Program-made: the position numbers and the translations under genes
Part shown: positions 46,740 through 58,935 of the stretch, in pieces
How the letters are laid out: each line of letters starts with the position of its first letter
Position numbering within the stretch: position 1 is the first letter of the stretch
Assembly: GCA_963277665.1 (NCBI GenBank)
Contig: OY728123.1
Coordinates: forward strand, 625,516,915 to 625,580,914
Reading direction: 5' to 3'
DNA from: Viscum album
Taxonomy: Eukaryota > Streptophyta > Magnoliopsida > Santalales > Viscaceae
Length of the DNA: 64,000 bases
Notes under the pieces: model-generated
Told to the model about the DNA's origin: nothing
The model's input: only the letters and a program-made list of their open reading frames with translations
Databases searched by the model: none

Positions 46740-48300
46740 AATTTCAAAAACCTTTCTTTAGGTTTTACTTTACTTCATTGCAATGTATTCCAGAAAAACA
46801 TCTCCAATACCAACTATCTATTTTATAAAGAGAAACATTATATCAATATGTTTTAATCTTTAACGTTGTGTATGATTTTTATAAATATCAATATCATTCT
46901 AATTATCACAAAATATCATCAATGGTTTATAAACATTTACTTTCAAAACATCCATCATAACTTTTATCCAAAAAATTTGAGTACAAGCCTGAGTAGTTTA
47001 AACATATTTCGATTCATATGTGCTCAAAGTTACTGAACATTGTTTCTTACTATTCCAAATCACATAATATTCACCCAAGAAGAATGTTCCTCCTGTGGTT
47101 GATTTTCAATAATTATAATCTCCAGCCTAGTAGACATTAGTATAACTCTGAAACTTTATCTCATAATTTATTTTCTATAAAAACTCAATTGATTTTGTTC
47201 CTTTGATATATATCAAAATTATCCTTGCTTCCAAAATATGTGATTCTTTTTTATTACATTGATACCTAGCACACAAATTCACATAAAAAACAATATCATG
47301 TCTTGAGGCTATAAGGTAAAGTATACTTACTATCAGCTTCCAAAAATCATTCTAATTTGTACTTTTATTAGACTCATAATTACTCAACTTTGTGTTCAAA
47401 AATATAGGATTAATAACTTATTTGGATTTTTCCATCCCAAACATCATTAATAATTCTCTGGAATACTTTTATATAGATAAGAAAATGTATTTTTTGAACT
47501 TGTAATCCAAGGAAGAAAGTTAATTCTCCCAACATTGACATTCAAAAATTCTTCTTTATTTATTTAGTAATGGTTAAAAAACGTCTTATATATCCCCATA
47601 AAAAATTATATCATTAACATAAATTATTACAATTAAAGTTCCAGAGTCAACATATTTCACATATAAGTTACTATCGACTTATCATTTATAAAAATTTATC
47701 ATTCTCAAACAATTGTCATGTCTTGGATACCAAACATGTGGATATTGTTTCAGCCCGTATAAACATTTCTTTTGTTTACATACATTATTTTCATTAGTAT
47801 CAAGTAGAAACCCACAAGGTTGTTCAATGTAAACTTATTCATCAATCAAAATATTTAAGAATGCTGAATTTATATCCATCTGATAAATTTGGTAATTCCG
47901 ATGTGCATACACTGAAAGAAACATTATAATAGTTTCTATTCATGAAACTATGGATAAAATTATTAAAAATCCACAACTTCTACCTATGAATATCCATTAC
48001 AAACAAGTCTGGATTCTTTTATTATAACTTATCTGTGTTCATATAACTTGTTTCTATAAACCCACTTCGTTATGGTAAAATTTTTATTTGTTGGTCATGA
48101 AACAAGTTCCCATGTTTCATTATTCTCAATCTGATCCAAATATTCATTCATAGAATCTACCCATTCGTTGTGTTGAAAAGATTCTGAAACTAATTCTATT
48201 TTAACTTCTAATATAATTGATATATGATTATCTAATCCCAACTTTTTTCTTGTCTGAACTGTAGCCTTTTAATTTCCAATAATGTTTTTAGACTAAACAT
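46740..48300 (-). pseudogene. Copia reverse transcriptase and RNase H
   Basis: Read from the right: QMDINSAFLNILIDE, VYIEQPCGFLLDTNENNV, CKQKKCLYGLKQYPHVWYPR (copia QMDVKSAFLNG-L-EEVYVEQP-GF and L-KALYGLKQAPRAWY), then RNase H near 47060-46860: WNSKKQCSVTLSTYESKYV and LKHIDIMFLFIK (SWSSKKQ-SVALSTAEAEYIA and RTKHIDIRYHFIR). The YVDD active-site segment is not readable. Catalytically dead through stops. Confidence 0.82.
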
Positions 48301-48599
48301 GTTTTTTTAAGTAGTAAATTTCAAAAGTTTCTATCCCAACAGAACTTTCCTCATCACATGAAATTTCTGAATCTTGAAAATGATGTTTTGACTTACATTC
48401 AATATTTTTGGAAATCTCTAGTTTATCCTCATTTTCATTCGGAATGACTTTTGTTAAGGAATTTTTATTTTCAATTACTTTCACATCATATAATTCCACC
48501 AATGTTTGTAAATTTTTGTTCTATCATTTGTAAATTATTCCATTTGGTGAATAACCCACAAAAGTTCATTCCTTATCTTTCTCATAAAACATTCACAAA

Positions 48600-49420
48600 T
48601 ATAGATTTTTTATTTTGAGAAAACATGGACTTACAAAAAAAATTAAAGTATTTCAATGAAGGTTTTTTGTTATACAACATTTTGTAAGGACACATGTTGG
48701 TTTATGGTCTACAAAAATATCTATTTTGAACATGTACAACAACCCTAATATATTTTCTCCAATATAACATTGAAAGTTTATATTCTACTAACATAATTAT
48801 TTTGATTTCTACTGAGCTTATGTCCATTCTTTCTACAACTCCATTTTTTGGATTAAAGGGAGTATTGTACTGATGTTTGATACCGTGTTTTCTCATATAA
48901 TCTTAAAAGTTATTGTTTTCAAACATTGTTCCATTATCTATTCTCAATTATTTCTATAAACCTTCATTTCTTTCTCAAATTATTTTCTAAAAAACTTAGA
49001 AATTCCCATGGCCTCTCACTTATGTTTCATAAACATGATGTTTTTTATCCGAGTGAAATCATCTATAAAAGTGATAAATTATAAATCTTATTTTTTTATT
49101 GATGTATCATCAGCCCGCATAAATCATAATAAATAAGTTAAATAGTGCTAGTACACTGAATCTCCACTCCCTTATGAATTTTATTAGTTATCTTTCCTTT
49201 CTGACAAGTAATACAAACATATTATTCTCTCCTTTTAAATTTTGGAAAGCTTCTCACAGTAACAACTTTAGAATGTCTATTCATGTTTTTCTAACCATTA
49301 TAGAAATTTAATTTGTGCCACAACTTATTTTCATCTTCAGCACTTAATTAATTGGAGTTGTTATATTCTCCTATTTGGAATAGATTCTTGTCGGTTCTTT
49401 CTCCTTTTATAATAACTTCC
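48600..49420 (-). pseudogene. Copia GAG-pre-integrase and integrase
   Basis: From the right: SAEDENKLWHKLNFYNG (LWH-RLGH-N), CITCQKGKITN (C--CQ-GK), DLCG, FHSDKKHHVYET, LRIDNGTMFENNNF (RSDNGTEF-N), YMRKHGIKHQYNTPFNPKNG, VVERMDISSVE and NRYFCRP (GI-HQ-S-P-TPQQNGVAERKNRTL, NR-P). Integrase core order is preserved. The Glu of the DDE triad is expected near NGVVER and is retained as E. Confidence 0.83.
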
Positions 49421-50290
49421 CCATATTTAACACTTTTGATAACATAAGAATTTTTTCTAAATATTAATTCTTTTCCATCATCAAAAAGTTTACATACATT
49501 AATTAAGTTATTTTTTATCCCATCAATGAATAAAAATTTCTTTTATTTCATCTTTTCTACCTCAATCTTAGCAGTTTTGATTCCTTTTATTTTTAAGGAG
49601 CTCTCATTACCAAAACTAACTGCTCCTCCATCATGACTTTCAACATGTTTCATGATTTTTATATCACCTATAATTTTTGAACAACAAACACTGTCAAGTA
49701 TCCATGGGTTTTTCCTTTTAATTTATTTCAAAGTCATCTCAACAACAAAATCTCTTTCTTTAACTTTCTTCTTTACAACAATCTTTTCTTTACTATTGTA
49801 ATAAACATGTTTCATAAAGAGTGGCATACATTTGTTAACATCATGAACATCCATATCACATCTTCTATAAACATATTCTAGATATTCAAATTGATTTCCT
49901 GTTTTAAATTTTATAATATATTGATAATTCAGCTTTTCAACTTTCTATAAGTTAGGAAAGCTACTCATTCTACTTCCATTATTTCTTCAACTTTGTTCAA
50001 ATCTTCTTCTATATAGAGATAAGTTGTGTAGAAACTTATAAGTTATGTGCCCATAGATTCCACAACACCAGCAATAGCCATTAAATAAATATTTTCTATT
50101 TAATATTGATATTTATCTATAGAAACATTGTTGAGGTTGGTAACTTCTTTTAGCTCAAACATACACAAGATGTGGACCATCTTTGCTCCTAGGTGAGATT
50201 TCAGCTTTTGTAGATGGGATAGGTTTATCACATCCTTTTTCACCCAAAATTTCCCAGTACTTATTCTGAACCCTTTGTGACATCCCAGAT
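49420..50290 (-). pseudogene. Copia gag end and protease
   Basis: Near 50080-50045 the minus strand reads YCWCCGIYGHIT, the first three ligands of a copia CCHC knuckle (final Cys lost). The protease appears near 49710 as KRKNPWILDSVCCSKIIGDI (WILDSGCSRHMTGD expected; Gly replaced by Val), followed by VSFGNESSLKIKGI, FLFIDGIKNNLINVCKLFDD and FQIGEYNNSN. The piece right of the knuckle (50294-50100) is likely gag but not conserved enough to name. Confidence 0.72.
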
Positions 50291-52133
50291 CCAAATTCCA
50301 CTTTATAGGTTCCTAGACCCTAGTGGGCCACATGTCCAAAAGCGCATCTCCCCAAATGTCAGAGGTTTCTGTCCATCAATGAGGGACTAGGCTGTGTCTA
50401 TGTGGAGACTATTATTTCATTAGCAAAGAGTAGCATAGTAGATAAATATAAATATAGGTAAATAGAGGAATAAATATAAGTAAATATATGGAACAACAAA
50501 AATATACAAGGATAATAATAACTAATATAACTGGAATAACATACATCAACTGATGATGATATGTCATGTATCTAGTAATCTGGAAAACAAGGATACAAAG
50601 TAGAAGAGTACATGAAAAACCCAATGTATTAAATGGAAATACATAAACTATCTCAAGCATCCCAAGCCTCATATCATCCATCTACTACTAGATACATCCT
50701 AACACATCAAGAAATCAAGGGTCTAAAGGATTATGCTTCCAATTATCAACACCCGCTTACATGTGATTTTCCTCAAGTACCAAATGACACCTAAAGATGG
50801 TTTGAGATAAATCTTAGTGGGACATAACCAACGCTGTCTATAAAATCTGCATCGTGTAATGGAAATGTAACAGTGTGATAGAATGCATATTTAATGTAAA
50901 GTAGTACAATGTAACAAAATACCCAAGTATCTACTTCATCCCTTAGTTAGTGTCTGAACATGTAAGTAGTTAATTATTTTATTTTTACTAGTTTATAATT
51001 AAATCTAATGTTAGAAATAGTGAAGGTTCCAAGATGTAACTAGGAAACCTATAATGATATTGAATATTGATTTTCCAAGGTAATAACCAAGGCCACATAG
51101 ACCTCAAGGGTCACCAACTCGATAATGAATATATTCTAGATAAGCGTAACAATGTAACCCATGGATTATAGTCCACGGAATTTCACAATAAGATACCTAC
51201 CTGGTCCAAGGAGCTTATCCAAGGTAAAACAGGTCTAAGAAAGGACTGAGCCCGATGGGATTTATCCATGGAATGTACTTCTCAATGCTATATCAAAGGA
51301 GTGTATCCAAGGAATCCTTTAATATTATTGAAGGGATCCTACGGTGTCATAACAAGCATCCAAGAAAAAATAAGGATCAGGTTCTATGTGGGTATCCACC
51401 AAAATAAGATGCATCCTTGAATCAAAATGGGGTTCCCAAGTGCTCAAGGAATTCCCAATGGAATCCAAGGAAAGATCGATTGAGGACACTCCTAGTTGAT
51501 AATGATGTCATATAATATTCCATTTTGTTCATGACATTCCTTTCATTACTGTGAAAAGGCTCAGTAGCATGAAATCATTCATTTAATAAATTTAAATCAT
51601 TTTAAAAAATCATAGATCACTTCATTACCTTCCATTAACATGGAAAGGGGTGCTACAGATGAGAAAACTATTAATCAATTACATTTAAAAGGAATAATTT
51701 TTATACTGAGTATACATGCCAATTTACATTTCACATTTAATTTCCAAATTAAATAACTTGCCTTATGTGGGTATAGTGGTGATCACAAACAGTGCTTTCC
51801 ATTATAAAATTACCAATTTAAATCAATACATTTAATATAAAAATGCTTACCCTTAGAAAGGTCCAGCCAAGGCACACCAGAATGGTGGATCAAATGTGTT
51901 AATACACTAAAACAATAATTATGGAAAAACATCCTTCATGAGATGGATGGATATTTGGTCATAACCACTAAAAACTAATTTCTTATTTGGAAGGAGCATG
52001 ACCATATGGTTCTAATGATTATAATAATGACATATATATTTAGTAAATGGCACCCGATGAAATCGTTGAGCCCCACTGGAAAATCTAAAAATCAATGAAC
52101 TTAAGGGATAAGTTATAGACACTCCAAATTGGA
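50277..52133. repeat. LTR-like non-coding sequence of another gypsy element, left part
   Basis: Begins TGTGACATCCCAGATCC, a start typical of plant gypsy LTRs, directly beside the copia remains. No coding sequence in about 1.85 kb. It carries a GGCTCAGTAGCATG motif (51550), comparable with GCTCAGTA motifs in the other gypsy LTRs here. It is interrupted at 52134-52138 by the LARD-like insertion and continues at 63710. The orientation of the parent element is unresolved. Confidence 0.5.
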
Positions 52134-52138
52134 CTTGT
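52134..52138. repeat. Target-site duplication CTTGT (left)
   Basis: CTTGT directly before the LTR end TATAAGGCCCC; identical to 63705-63709. Confidence 0.9.
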
Positions 52139-53369
52139 TATAAGGCCCCAGCCTTAAAACTTACTTAATCTTGAGTTATTACAAGATTACACATTGATGA
52201 TCTTTTCAGGTTTAGAGTTTTAGAGAATTAGATCATAAAAAATACATTACATTACACATTTAAACAAAGTGGTTACATAAAAGATAATATTCTTTTTTTC
52301 CCATCAATGGAAACATATTTAAAATAAAACATGGATTCTTTCTTGACACTTCCTTTACACTATCATCATATCATGTACCTTTCCCTTGACCTGTGGAAAA
52401 CATTTTAAAAAACTTGGTATGAGCATAAAAAGCTCAGTAAGGGTTATAAAAATATGGAAAGGAAACATTAGTTCATATATACATAAGAATGAAATCATAC
52501 TTTACCCATAAAACATAGGAACTTTAACATACCTCATCAAATCATGAATAAATCATAGAAATCATAAGACATAAATGTAACTTGAGGCATTCATAACATT
52601 CTTACGTAGGGATTTACCCTCTTGGTTACGTTTGGAATACCCATCACAGTATATTCCCTAAATCTCTTCGTGAAAACCTTAACATTTAACCCCTTCGCGT
52701 TACCCAATGCATTGGAGAAATATATTAGGCTCACCTGCCCTTAGTTTATCATGGAGCAACCCGTCTTCATAATAATTCCCAAGAACCTCAACATAATCGT
52801 ATCACATGAAACATGCATAAAGGAAACATAACATTTCCACCTTTCAATCACGAGATATCAATACAACACATTGATATAAAAACATTATGAAAAACATTTT
52901 CAATACCAAAATAAAAGAAAATTAAAACATGGTATTTATTTTTCTTTTAAAAAAAGGTATGGCTTGTAGAGGAATCCGAAACTCAAATAATGGTCACGGC
53001 GGTGGAGAATTCGTTGTCGCCGCATACATACAACAAAAACATTCCCTTTTGTCATTTAGTAAACGCCACATATAAAAAAGATTCCTTTTGAATAAACGTA
53101 AAAGTCAAAGGGGTTTTTACACCATATAAAATAAGGTTGTGTATAAAACAAAATATGTCTCAATGAAAGGAGATTGAGACGAAGTCCCATACAAAGATGG
53201 TATCCTTGGACTAAGGATAAATCAATTACATAATTATGTGTGACAAACTAATACACCAAATATAAGTGGATATTAAGTGTAAAAAAATCAGAGGTTATTC
53301 ACACATATTCATAGAACGACATATTCAAGGAGTTCAAGCTTATCCCAAAGAATCAAAATTGGGTTAAGA

Positions 53370-54160
53370 AGTTCCTTTGCAAAAATTTGACAGCCTAACG
53401 GCGTCGTAAAATGAGTTGATGAGAGATAAAAAGGGTATCTCATCACTTTGAAATAAAATTTAAATCACTAAGGATATAGAAGAACATATCCCAACATAAT
53501 GTTATGTGAATTAAAATACATAACAAAAGAACTCTTTTAAAAAGAGGAGGGTGAAAGGTTCCCTTAACGACATGGGTATCTTTCGAAACATACACCCCGT
53601 GAAAGAAGGACAATAAAACACTGATGTAAATACTCATAAATTAAAGTATGTTACACAATGAGTAAAATAATGGTCAGTACATACAACACTCAAAGGAAAT
53701 TTTGGAAAATGTAGCATAAATCTCACAGGAATAAAAGTGAGATGAAAAATCCCTTACGAAAACTCGGCAGCCTAACAGCGCAACTTAAAACTTACAAAAA
53801 TGGATTGATGAGATCAAATTGGGTATCTAATCATATTAAAATAAAATGTACAGCAATAGGAATATAAAATAACATCCCCTGTCATAAAAAATAGGAGCTT
53901 AAAAGAAGTGACATAAAGGAGAGTACTTAAAAAGAAAGAGAGAGGTTAGATCTCTTACGAAAATTCCGCAGCCTAACGACGCCACTCAAAACATCCAAAA
54001 TGGATTGATGAGAGAGAATAGGGTCTCTCATAATATGAAAATAAAAATTAATGTACTAGTATTATAAAAGAACATCCCAATCACAAGAAATATTAGCTTA
54101 AATGGAATGACATAAAAGAGTGTACTTAAAAAGAAAGAGAGGAGTAGGATCCCTTACCTC
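53370..54160. repeat. Tandem subrepeats in the left LARD LTR
   Basis: Units share CTTACGAAAA, CAGCCTAACGRCG, ATTGATGAGA, GGGTATCTCATCA and an AAAAGAACATCCC segment. The motif CAGCCTAAC occurs at 53391, 53768 and 53969, so the last two units are 201 bp apart; the first gap (377 bp) may hide a diverged unit. The same arrangement is found in the other LTR. Confidence 0.8.
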
Positions 54161-54488
54161 GGGTCCAACTTGACTCGATCGTTATTTAACATCCTGAATA
54201 ATAATCTTGAGTTAATTTAAACTTTATTAAGATCCTTTTTCAAGTTCATTATTCTTTTTATATCACTTATTTCCATGTTATAAACATTATGTAATCATTT
54301 AAGTTAATAATGTTTGTTTTTTCAATATTTGGTTCTTTAGTCGAAAGTGGACTTCTTACAATTTCATGTTGTTCGTGTGGTCAAAGGTTCTTTATATCCA
54401 GAATTATATTCATGATTTGGATATCATATATATCATATATATCCAGAATATACATGTATTTATAATATTACATAATCATTTAGAGGTA

Positions 54489-54555
54489 AGAAATGAAATG
54501 CACCGTTCATGGAGACGGTAAGTCGTACGTACGCATGAACGCTACTTTCATTTCT
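54489..54555. repeat. Hairpin in the left LARD LTR
   Basis: Arms AGAAATGAAA..CGTTCATG and CATGAACG..TTTCATTTCT pair over about 18 of 22 positions. The loop contains the 10-bp palindrome CGTACGTACG (54524-54533). Confidence 0.75.
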
Positions 54556-56903
54556 ATGTCATATTAATGGAATTAAAACCAAATTATATATATATATATA
54601 TTAAAATTCCAGTATAATATATATTTTATATAGGTCACATATGTTCATTAATTTCATTATTTATACGTTCCATGTATTGCATGTACGAGTCACATCACTT
54701 GAGGGGGCGGTAGTCCACACTTCCTCATATGAAATTATCGCATTTACACAACATGAAAAGAATAAGTGTATGGTTTAAATATAAAATACAGAAGCATATA
54801 GTAAAAATAAATACCATATGTATAATATATAAAATAGAGTGACATCATAATGGACACCTTTAAAGGTGTTAAAAGAATATTGAACAATCATCGTTTCGTG
54901 AGGCAGAAAATCGTCAACCATAGAAACAGTATGTTCTTTAACCATTAGACGAAGGTGTGTGTAAGTGTAACTCGAATCCTTCTTATAACAACATCCCATT
55001 ATATTGAAGATACTTTAGTTGTTACAAAATAAATTAATAAAAAAGAGTTTAGGGGGTTGGAGAAGCAAAATAAAACAAAAGAACACAAGTGAAGACATTA
55101 CCTTAAAATCGGGTAACTCTTTTTGATTTGAGCTAAAAGGCTTCCTTGGGAAGACTTATGCCCAATGTGAGGCTTATAGGATTAAGAGAGGGATGTGGAG
55201 AGACAAAATAGGTAGGGTTTTCCGAGCCAAAGGATTTGGAATTGTGGGTAAGGTGGTTGAGGCGGGGGCCTTTTATAAGAGGAGAGGAGGGGCACTCTTG
55301 GAAAGTAAAGAAATGTTACTTTATTTGAAAATGAGTTTCAGATTTAAAAGGTCCCACATTGATATAATTCGAGTATAAGGTGATAAGGTTTCGAAATACT
55401 CCAATCCAATAGGTTTTCGACATGTGTAGGTCATAGATTTTACATTATCTTTTCATTTTATTTAAATCCTTTATTAATGAGTTAATCGCTGCATCATTAT
55501 TATGTCATAAATATTTTTTTTATTTAATGTCTCAAAATTATAAAAAAAAGATCATGATTTAGTAAATCCTTTTAGCTTTCCAATGATTATTTATAGTCAA
55601 AACTCTGAATTGTATGACCCCATGTAAAAATTGTTTTAGTAAAACAACTCATGTTTGTGTCATTTTTACATTTACATTAAATAAAATGTTATTTATGTCA
55701 TTTTCCAACCAAAGTGACTCCATGGGGTCCCCAAGTTGAACCATGGATTGTCCTGGTCGGCCATGACACATCCAATAAGGGTAGGACATGTTTCAAGCTC
55801 ATCTCATATAATTAAAACATTATTTTTACCTTAAACTACACTAAATACCTCTAATCGCGATTAAGAACAGAAAAGTTACTATTCACAAAAACATTATTTT
55901 AATCCCATTGAACCACATTTTACTTCCTAAAGAAAACCATGTATGTTGGATTTTTGAAATACAAAACACAGAGGTGGAAAAGATTCATTTAAATGAAAAA
56001 TGAGTTTCTTTAACTACCACTTAGTGGTTTCACTATTCATAAAATTGAAGTTTTTCAGAAAAATACCAAAAATTCACCCTAAGATATATTTGATCTTACG
56101 AATTAAAAAATGAAGTATATTTTAAAAAATTTAAAACATATAAGTTGAATTAATTAGTTTAGTAATTAATTCCCGCTGTCAAAACAAATAGCTTGTTTTT
56201 AAGAAACAATAAGTATCAAAAGATTGACTCTAGTTTAAGTCCAATTTCAAGATGAAATTAATTCCAACAACCACTATTGGATTAAATGGTAAAAATATAT
56301 TCTAATTGATCTTTAAAACCAATTCAAAAGATAATCTAATCATATAAATAAATTAGATTAAAAAGAGGTTTTGTATTAAAATACAACATTTTTCACTATT
56401 CATAAAAAAATTAACTTTATCGAAAAAATACCAAAAATTTACACAATGTAAATTTTGATGTCCCGATTCTAAAGAAGAATTTTATTTTGTCAAATATAAC
56501 ACATAAAATTGTTAAAAAGTGGATTTTAAAGAGGTTCTCCATCGAAAGGCGGTTAATCGACCTTTTAAAGAATATTAGAATGTTTATGCTTAAAAATTGG
56601 ATTCATTTGCATTTTTAATCCTCTAACATTTATTGTAGAGAGTAAAAATATTTGACAAACATATATAATTATTTTTTTGTTAGTTCTGTTCATTCCCACC
56701 ATTACAATGGCTAGGCGTTAACTACCATTTAAAATAATATTATTTTATTATTAGAGTGCAACATAAGATTTCAAAGGAACTCGTTGTCGCGTATTGGGTA
56801 CGCCATCGAGCATAGCATCCCATTTAAAGTAATATTAATATTTTATTCACAAATATGGATAAATATAAAAATTTCATATTCTTTATTTACTTGGGGTGTT
56901 ACA

Positions 56904-56921
56904 TCCTTCCCCCCTTTTGGG
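56904..56921 (-). other. LARD polypurine tract
   Basis: Minus strand CCCAAAAGGGGGGAAGGA directly before the LTR start TGTAACACCCC; textbook position for plus-strand priming. Confidence 0.9.
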
Positions 56922-56939
56922 AATTGCGTTCTCGCAATT
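56922..56939. repeat. Small stem-loop beside the polypurine tract
   Basis: AATTGCG, loop TTCT, CGCAATT: a perfect 7-bp stem abutting the polypurine tract. Similar GAATT-CG-TCCT-CG-AATT stems next to the same tract are familiar from other plant gypsy elements, so it may be functional. Confidence 0.7.
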
Positions 56940-57855
56940 TTAAAATTTATTTTGGAAACATCCTTGAATGTCCCACATCGGAACACGAGTCGGTAAAACA
57001 ATCACTTGAAAATAAAGATAGATAAGTACAGAGGTCACCCGAGTTAACCCATACTAGGATTCCATATAGGAAAACATGGACATGGAGGAGAAAACATAGG
57101 GTCATGTTCTGATGGAGAGTGATAGAAATCATGTTTAGGAGAAAGTTAACCACAAGAAAATCACAAACTTGTTATGGGTTAAATGACATTCGATTCCCCA
57201 GTAGGAAAAGTTAATAGACAAATTTTTTGTTTTAAGTTACTTTTTATTGAGGAATTTATTCATAAGGAAACATAATCACTTATCATGTTGACTTTAAACA
57301 TTTATTAGATTCCTTACACAAACTCATATTTTCTCCAAAAGAAGAGTATTTAGGAAGACTTGTTCAGATTAAGATTACTATAATAAACTTTTAGAGAATC
57401 ACCTAATCCACAAAAGAGAACTATATACTTCCCATTTCTTAAAACTTTAACCAAAACTGAAACCAAAAAGGCTAGTACAAGATCAGATATTCCAGAAAAG
57501 GATAACCCTTTATAAAAAGAAAATCTATTCTTAATCTCCAAAATTTGTCCAACAAAACCCAAAGTTCATCGAGGACCATTTGATAAACAATTTTTCCATA
57601 AAATTCTTCAAATTAAACCAAACTATGATTGAAACCCAAATATTTGAAGGATTTAGTCACATAGTCCTCCAAGTAGAATCGTAACATTTATCTCCAAATA
57701 ACATCAGTTGCTCTTAAAGTCTCATATTGAAGAGTAATTAACCTAATCACATATCCTCCATGATAGGTTAATAAATTTCCATAGATAACCCGAAATCAAC
57801 TTACTATTAATTCATAAAATCATCTAACTAAAAAGAACCAGTCAAACTAACCAGG
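56940..57855. other. LARD interior, non-coding part
   Basis: No recognised domain on either strand. Two frames of about 70 codons (minus, 57153-56947 and 57562-57350) have no resemblance to known proteins. Confidence 0.6.
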
Positions 57856-57859
57856 GACT

Positions 57860-57930
57860 TCACATAGTCCAGTGGTAGGCGATAAATACCAGTTGCACTT
57901 TGGTTGTGGGTTCTATTCCTGCATCTTTGT
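57860..57930 (+). ncRNA. tRNA-derived SINE head (probable)
   Basis: ACATAGTCCAGTGGTAGGCG carries an A-box-like core (TAGTCCAGTGG), and 30 bp downstream GTGGGTTCTATTCCTGC carries a B-box (GGTTCTATTCC; consensus GGTTCRANYCC). Spacing and context resemble the heads of plant SINEs. No poly(A) or poly(T) tail or flanking duplication was found, so it may be a fragment carried by the LARD. Read on the plus strand, opposite to the LARD. Confidence 0.45.
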
Positions 57931-58141
57931 CCGACGCGATGGGTTGTCACACGGTCTACTTGTTATCCTTTTTATAAAACTCCAAAAATAACACTAACAT
58001 GTTTTAATCTCAATAGTTTCCTTATACCTCTGATTTTCATCCAAATTCGTTATGATCTCAGTATCTTAATTCTTGAAGTCTTATTTCACCACCATAAGAT
58101 AAAATAAAACGATTCCCAAAATGAAAAACAGCATACCATGA

Positions 58142-58798
58142 TCATGGAGTCCACTCAGTTTCATCGTCATCTTGTTCACGTAGGTATACGTCCCATGCAT
58201 TACAATAATGATTTAGAGTTCCTTCAAAATCATTTCCTTCCTCCATCCAAATACACCTTGTACAACATGGGTCATATGGGTGTTCATAGAAAAACAGTTT
58301 TGGAAAACAATCATGTATGACATATAATTCCAAAACATCTGATGAAACATGATTTCTATAAAATAGTCAGACAGAATTTGAGTTGAAACTTTCTATTATT
58401 GGTCCTTTTAAAATACCATAAGTATGTGCTGAGAGACTATATTTTAAAATCAAATATAAATAGGTTGCGCAAGGGTCTCCTTCCTCAGCACCATTTTTAA
58501 AATCATAATATGCTTCAAATTCTTGTGATAAGGTAAAATATTTGGAAATTCCCTGATAATATTTACCTTTCTTGAAAATATGAGAATATTGTGAAAATAG
58601 TATTTGTCTAAAAACATCCCATGATCCACGATGATAATGAGGTATAGAGGAGGTTTTTGATATCTCAAACATATGCTTGCAAGTGAGTTGTATGCTAGAA
58701 AAAGATTCACAATCATCCGAACATGACTTTGCAATAATTATTGCAAGCATGTCATCAGGAAGAGACAAAAATTTCATTTGAGATCCTTCTCCTTCCAT
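58142..58798 (-). pseudogene. F-box protein (At2g35280-like) captured in the LARD interior, one in-frame stop
   Basis: Single reading frame from ATG at 58798 to a TGA at 58142, about 219 codons, interrupted only by TGA at 58369-58367. The N-terminus has an F-box: FLSLPDDMLAIIIAKSCSDD, ESFSSIQLTCKHMFEISK. This family normally recruits Skp1/Cullin ubiquitin ligases, and members have Sel1-like repeats after the F-box; here YYQGISKYFTLSQEFEAYYD, FKNGAEEGDPCATYLYLIL follows. The C-terminus has HPYDPCCTRCIW and an acidic end DDDETEW. The gene lies just inside the primer site, in the position of gag, on the sense strand of the LARD. Family attribution is by eye. Either a captured host gene or an element-encoded protein. 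Confidence 0.72.
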
Positions 58799-58917
58799 TC
58801 GTAACTGACTTTACTTGTCCTGAAAAAAAGTTATAAAATAAGGATTTAACTGAAATAATAGATATAGGGACTAACCATGTGTCTAACAAAAACTCCTAAT
58901 CCCTAAAGTTATCTAAA

Positions 58918-58935
58918 CCGACCTTTGATACCAAC
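58918..58935 (-). other. LARD primer-binding site (tRNA-iMet type)
   Basis: Minus strand GTTGGTATCAAAGGTCGG directly after the LTR end TTATA. TGGTATCA is identical to the initiator-Met site, followed by AAG against GAG. Confidence 0.88.

Larger units (their letters stand above)
44473..50276 (-). mobile_element. Ty1/copia retrotransposon, decayed
   Basis: Minus-strand copia element: gag end with zinc knuckle (about 50290-49990), protease (49720), GAG-pre-integrase and integrase (49400-48600), RT (48250-47270), RNase H (47270-46800), polypurine tract (46565-46529) and putative 3' LTR (about 46528-44473). Domain order integrase before RT identifies copia. The 5' LTR is not identified; at about 50277 a different LTR-type sequence starts. 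All frames carry stops and frameshifts. Confidence 0.82.
52139..56903 (-). repeat. LARD 3' LTR (left copy)
   Basis: 4765 bp, plus-strand start TATAAGGCCCCAGCC and end GGGGTGTTACA. In the first 100 bases there are 6 differences from the right copy, all substitutions. It holds a tandem subrepeat (53370-54160), a conserved hairpin (54489-54555) and a (TA)n run (54586). No convincing gene: the 64-codon frame at 53637-53443 has a counterpart in the other LTR, but amino-acid changes are as frequent as expected without selection. Confidence 0.93.

Noticed and set aside
53443..53637. 64-codon frame present in both LARD LTRs (also 60238-60432) as a possible conserved small protein
   Set aside because: About nine or ten of 64 residues differ, with substitutions spread evenly; given the nucleotide similarity of the LTRs this is what unconstrained sequence would give. 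No signal of coding.
54780..54999. tRNA-like stretch (TCTAATGGTTAAAGAACATAC on the minus strand) in the LARD LTR, also near 61750
   Set aside because: An A-box-like TCTAATGGTTA is present, but the downstream GGTTGACGATTTT is a poor B-box and the arms do not close; not a tRNA gene.
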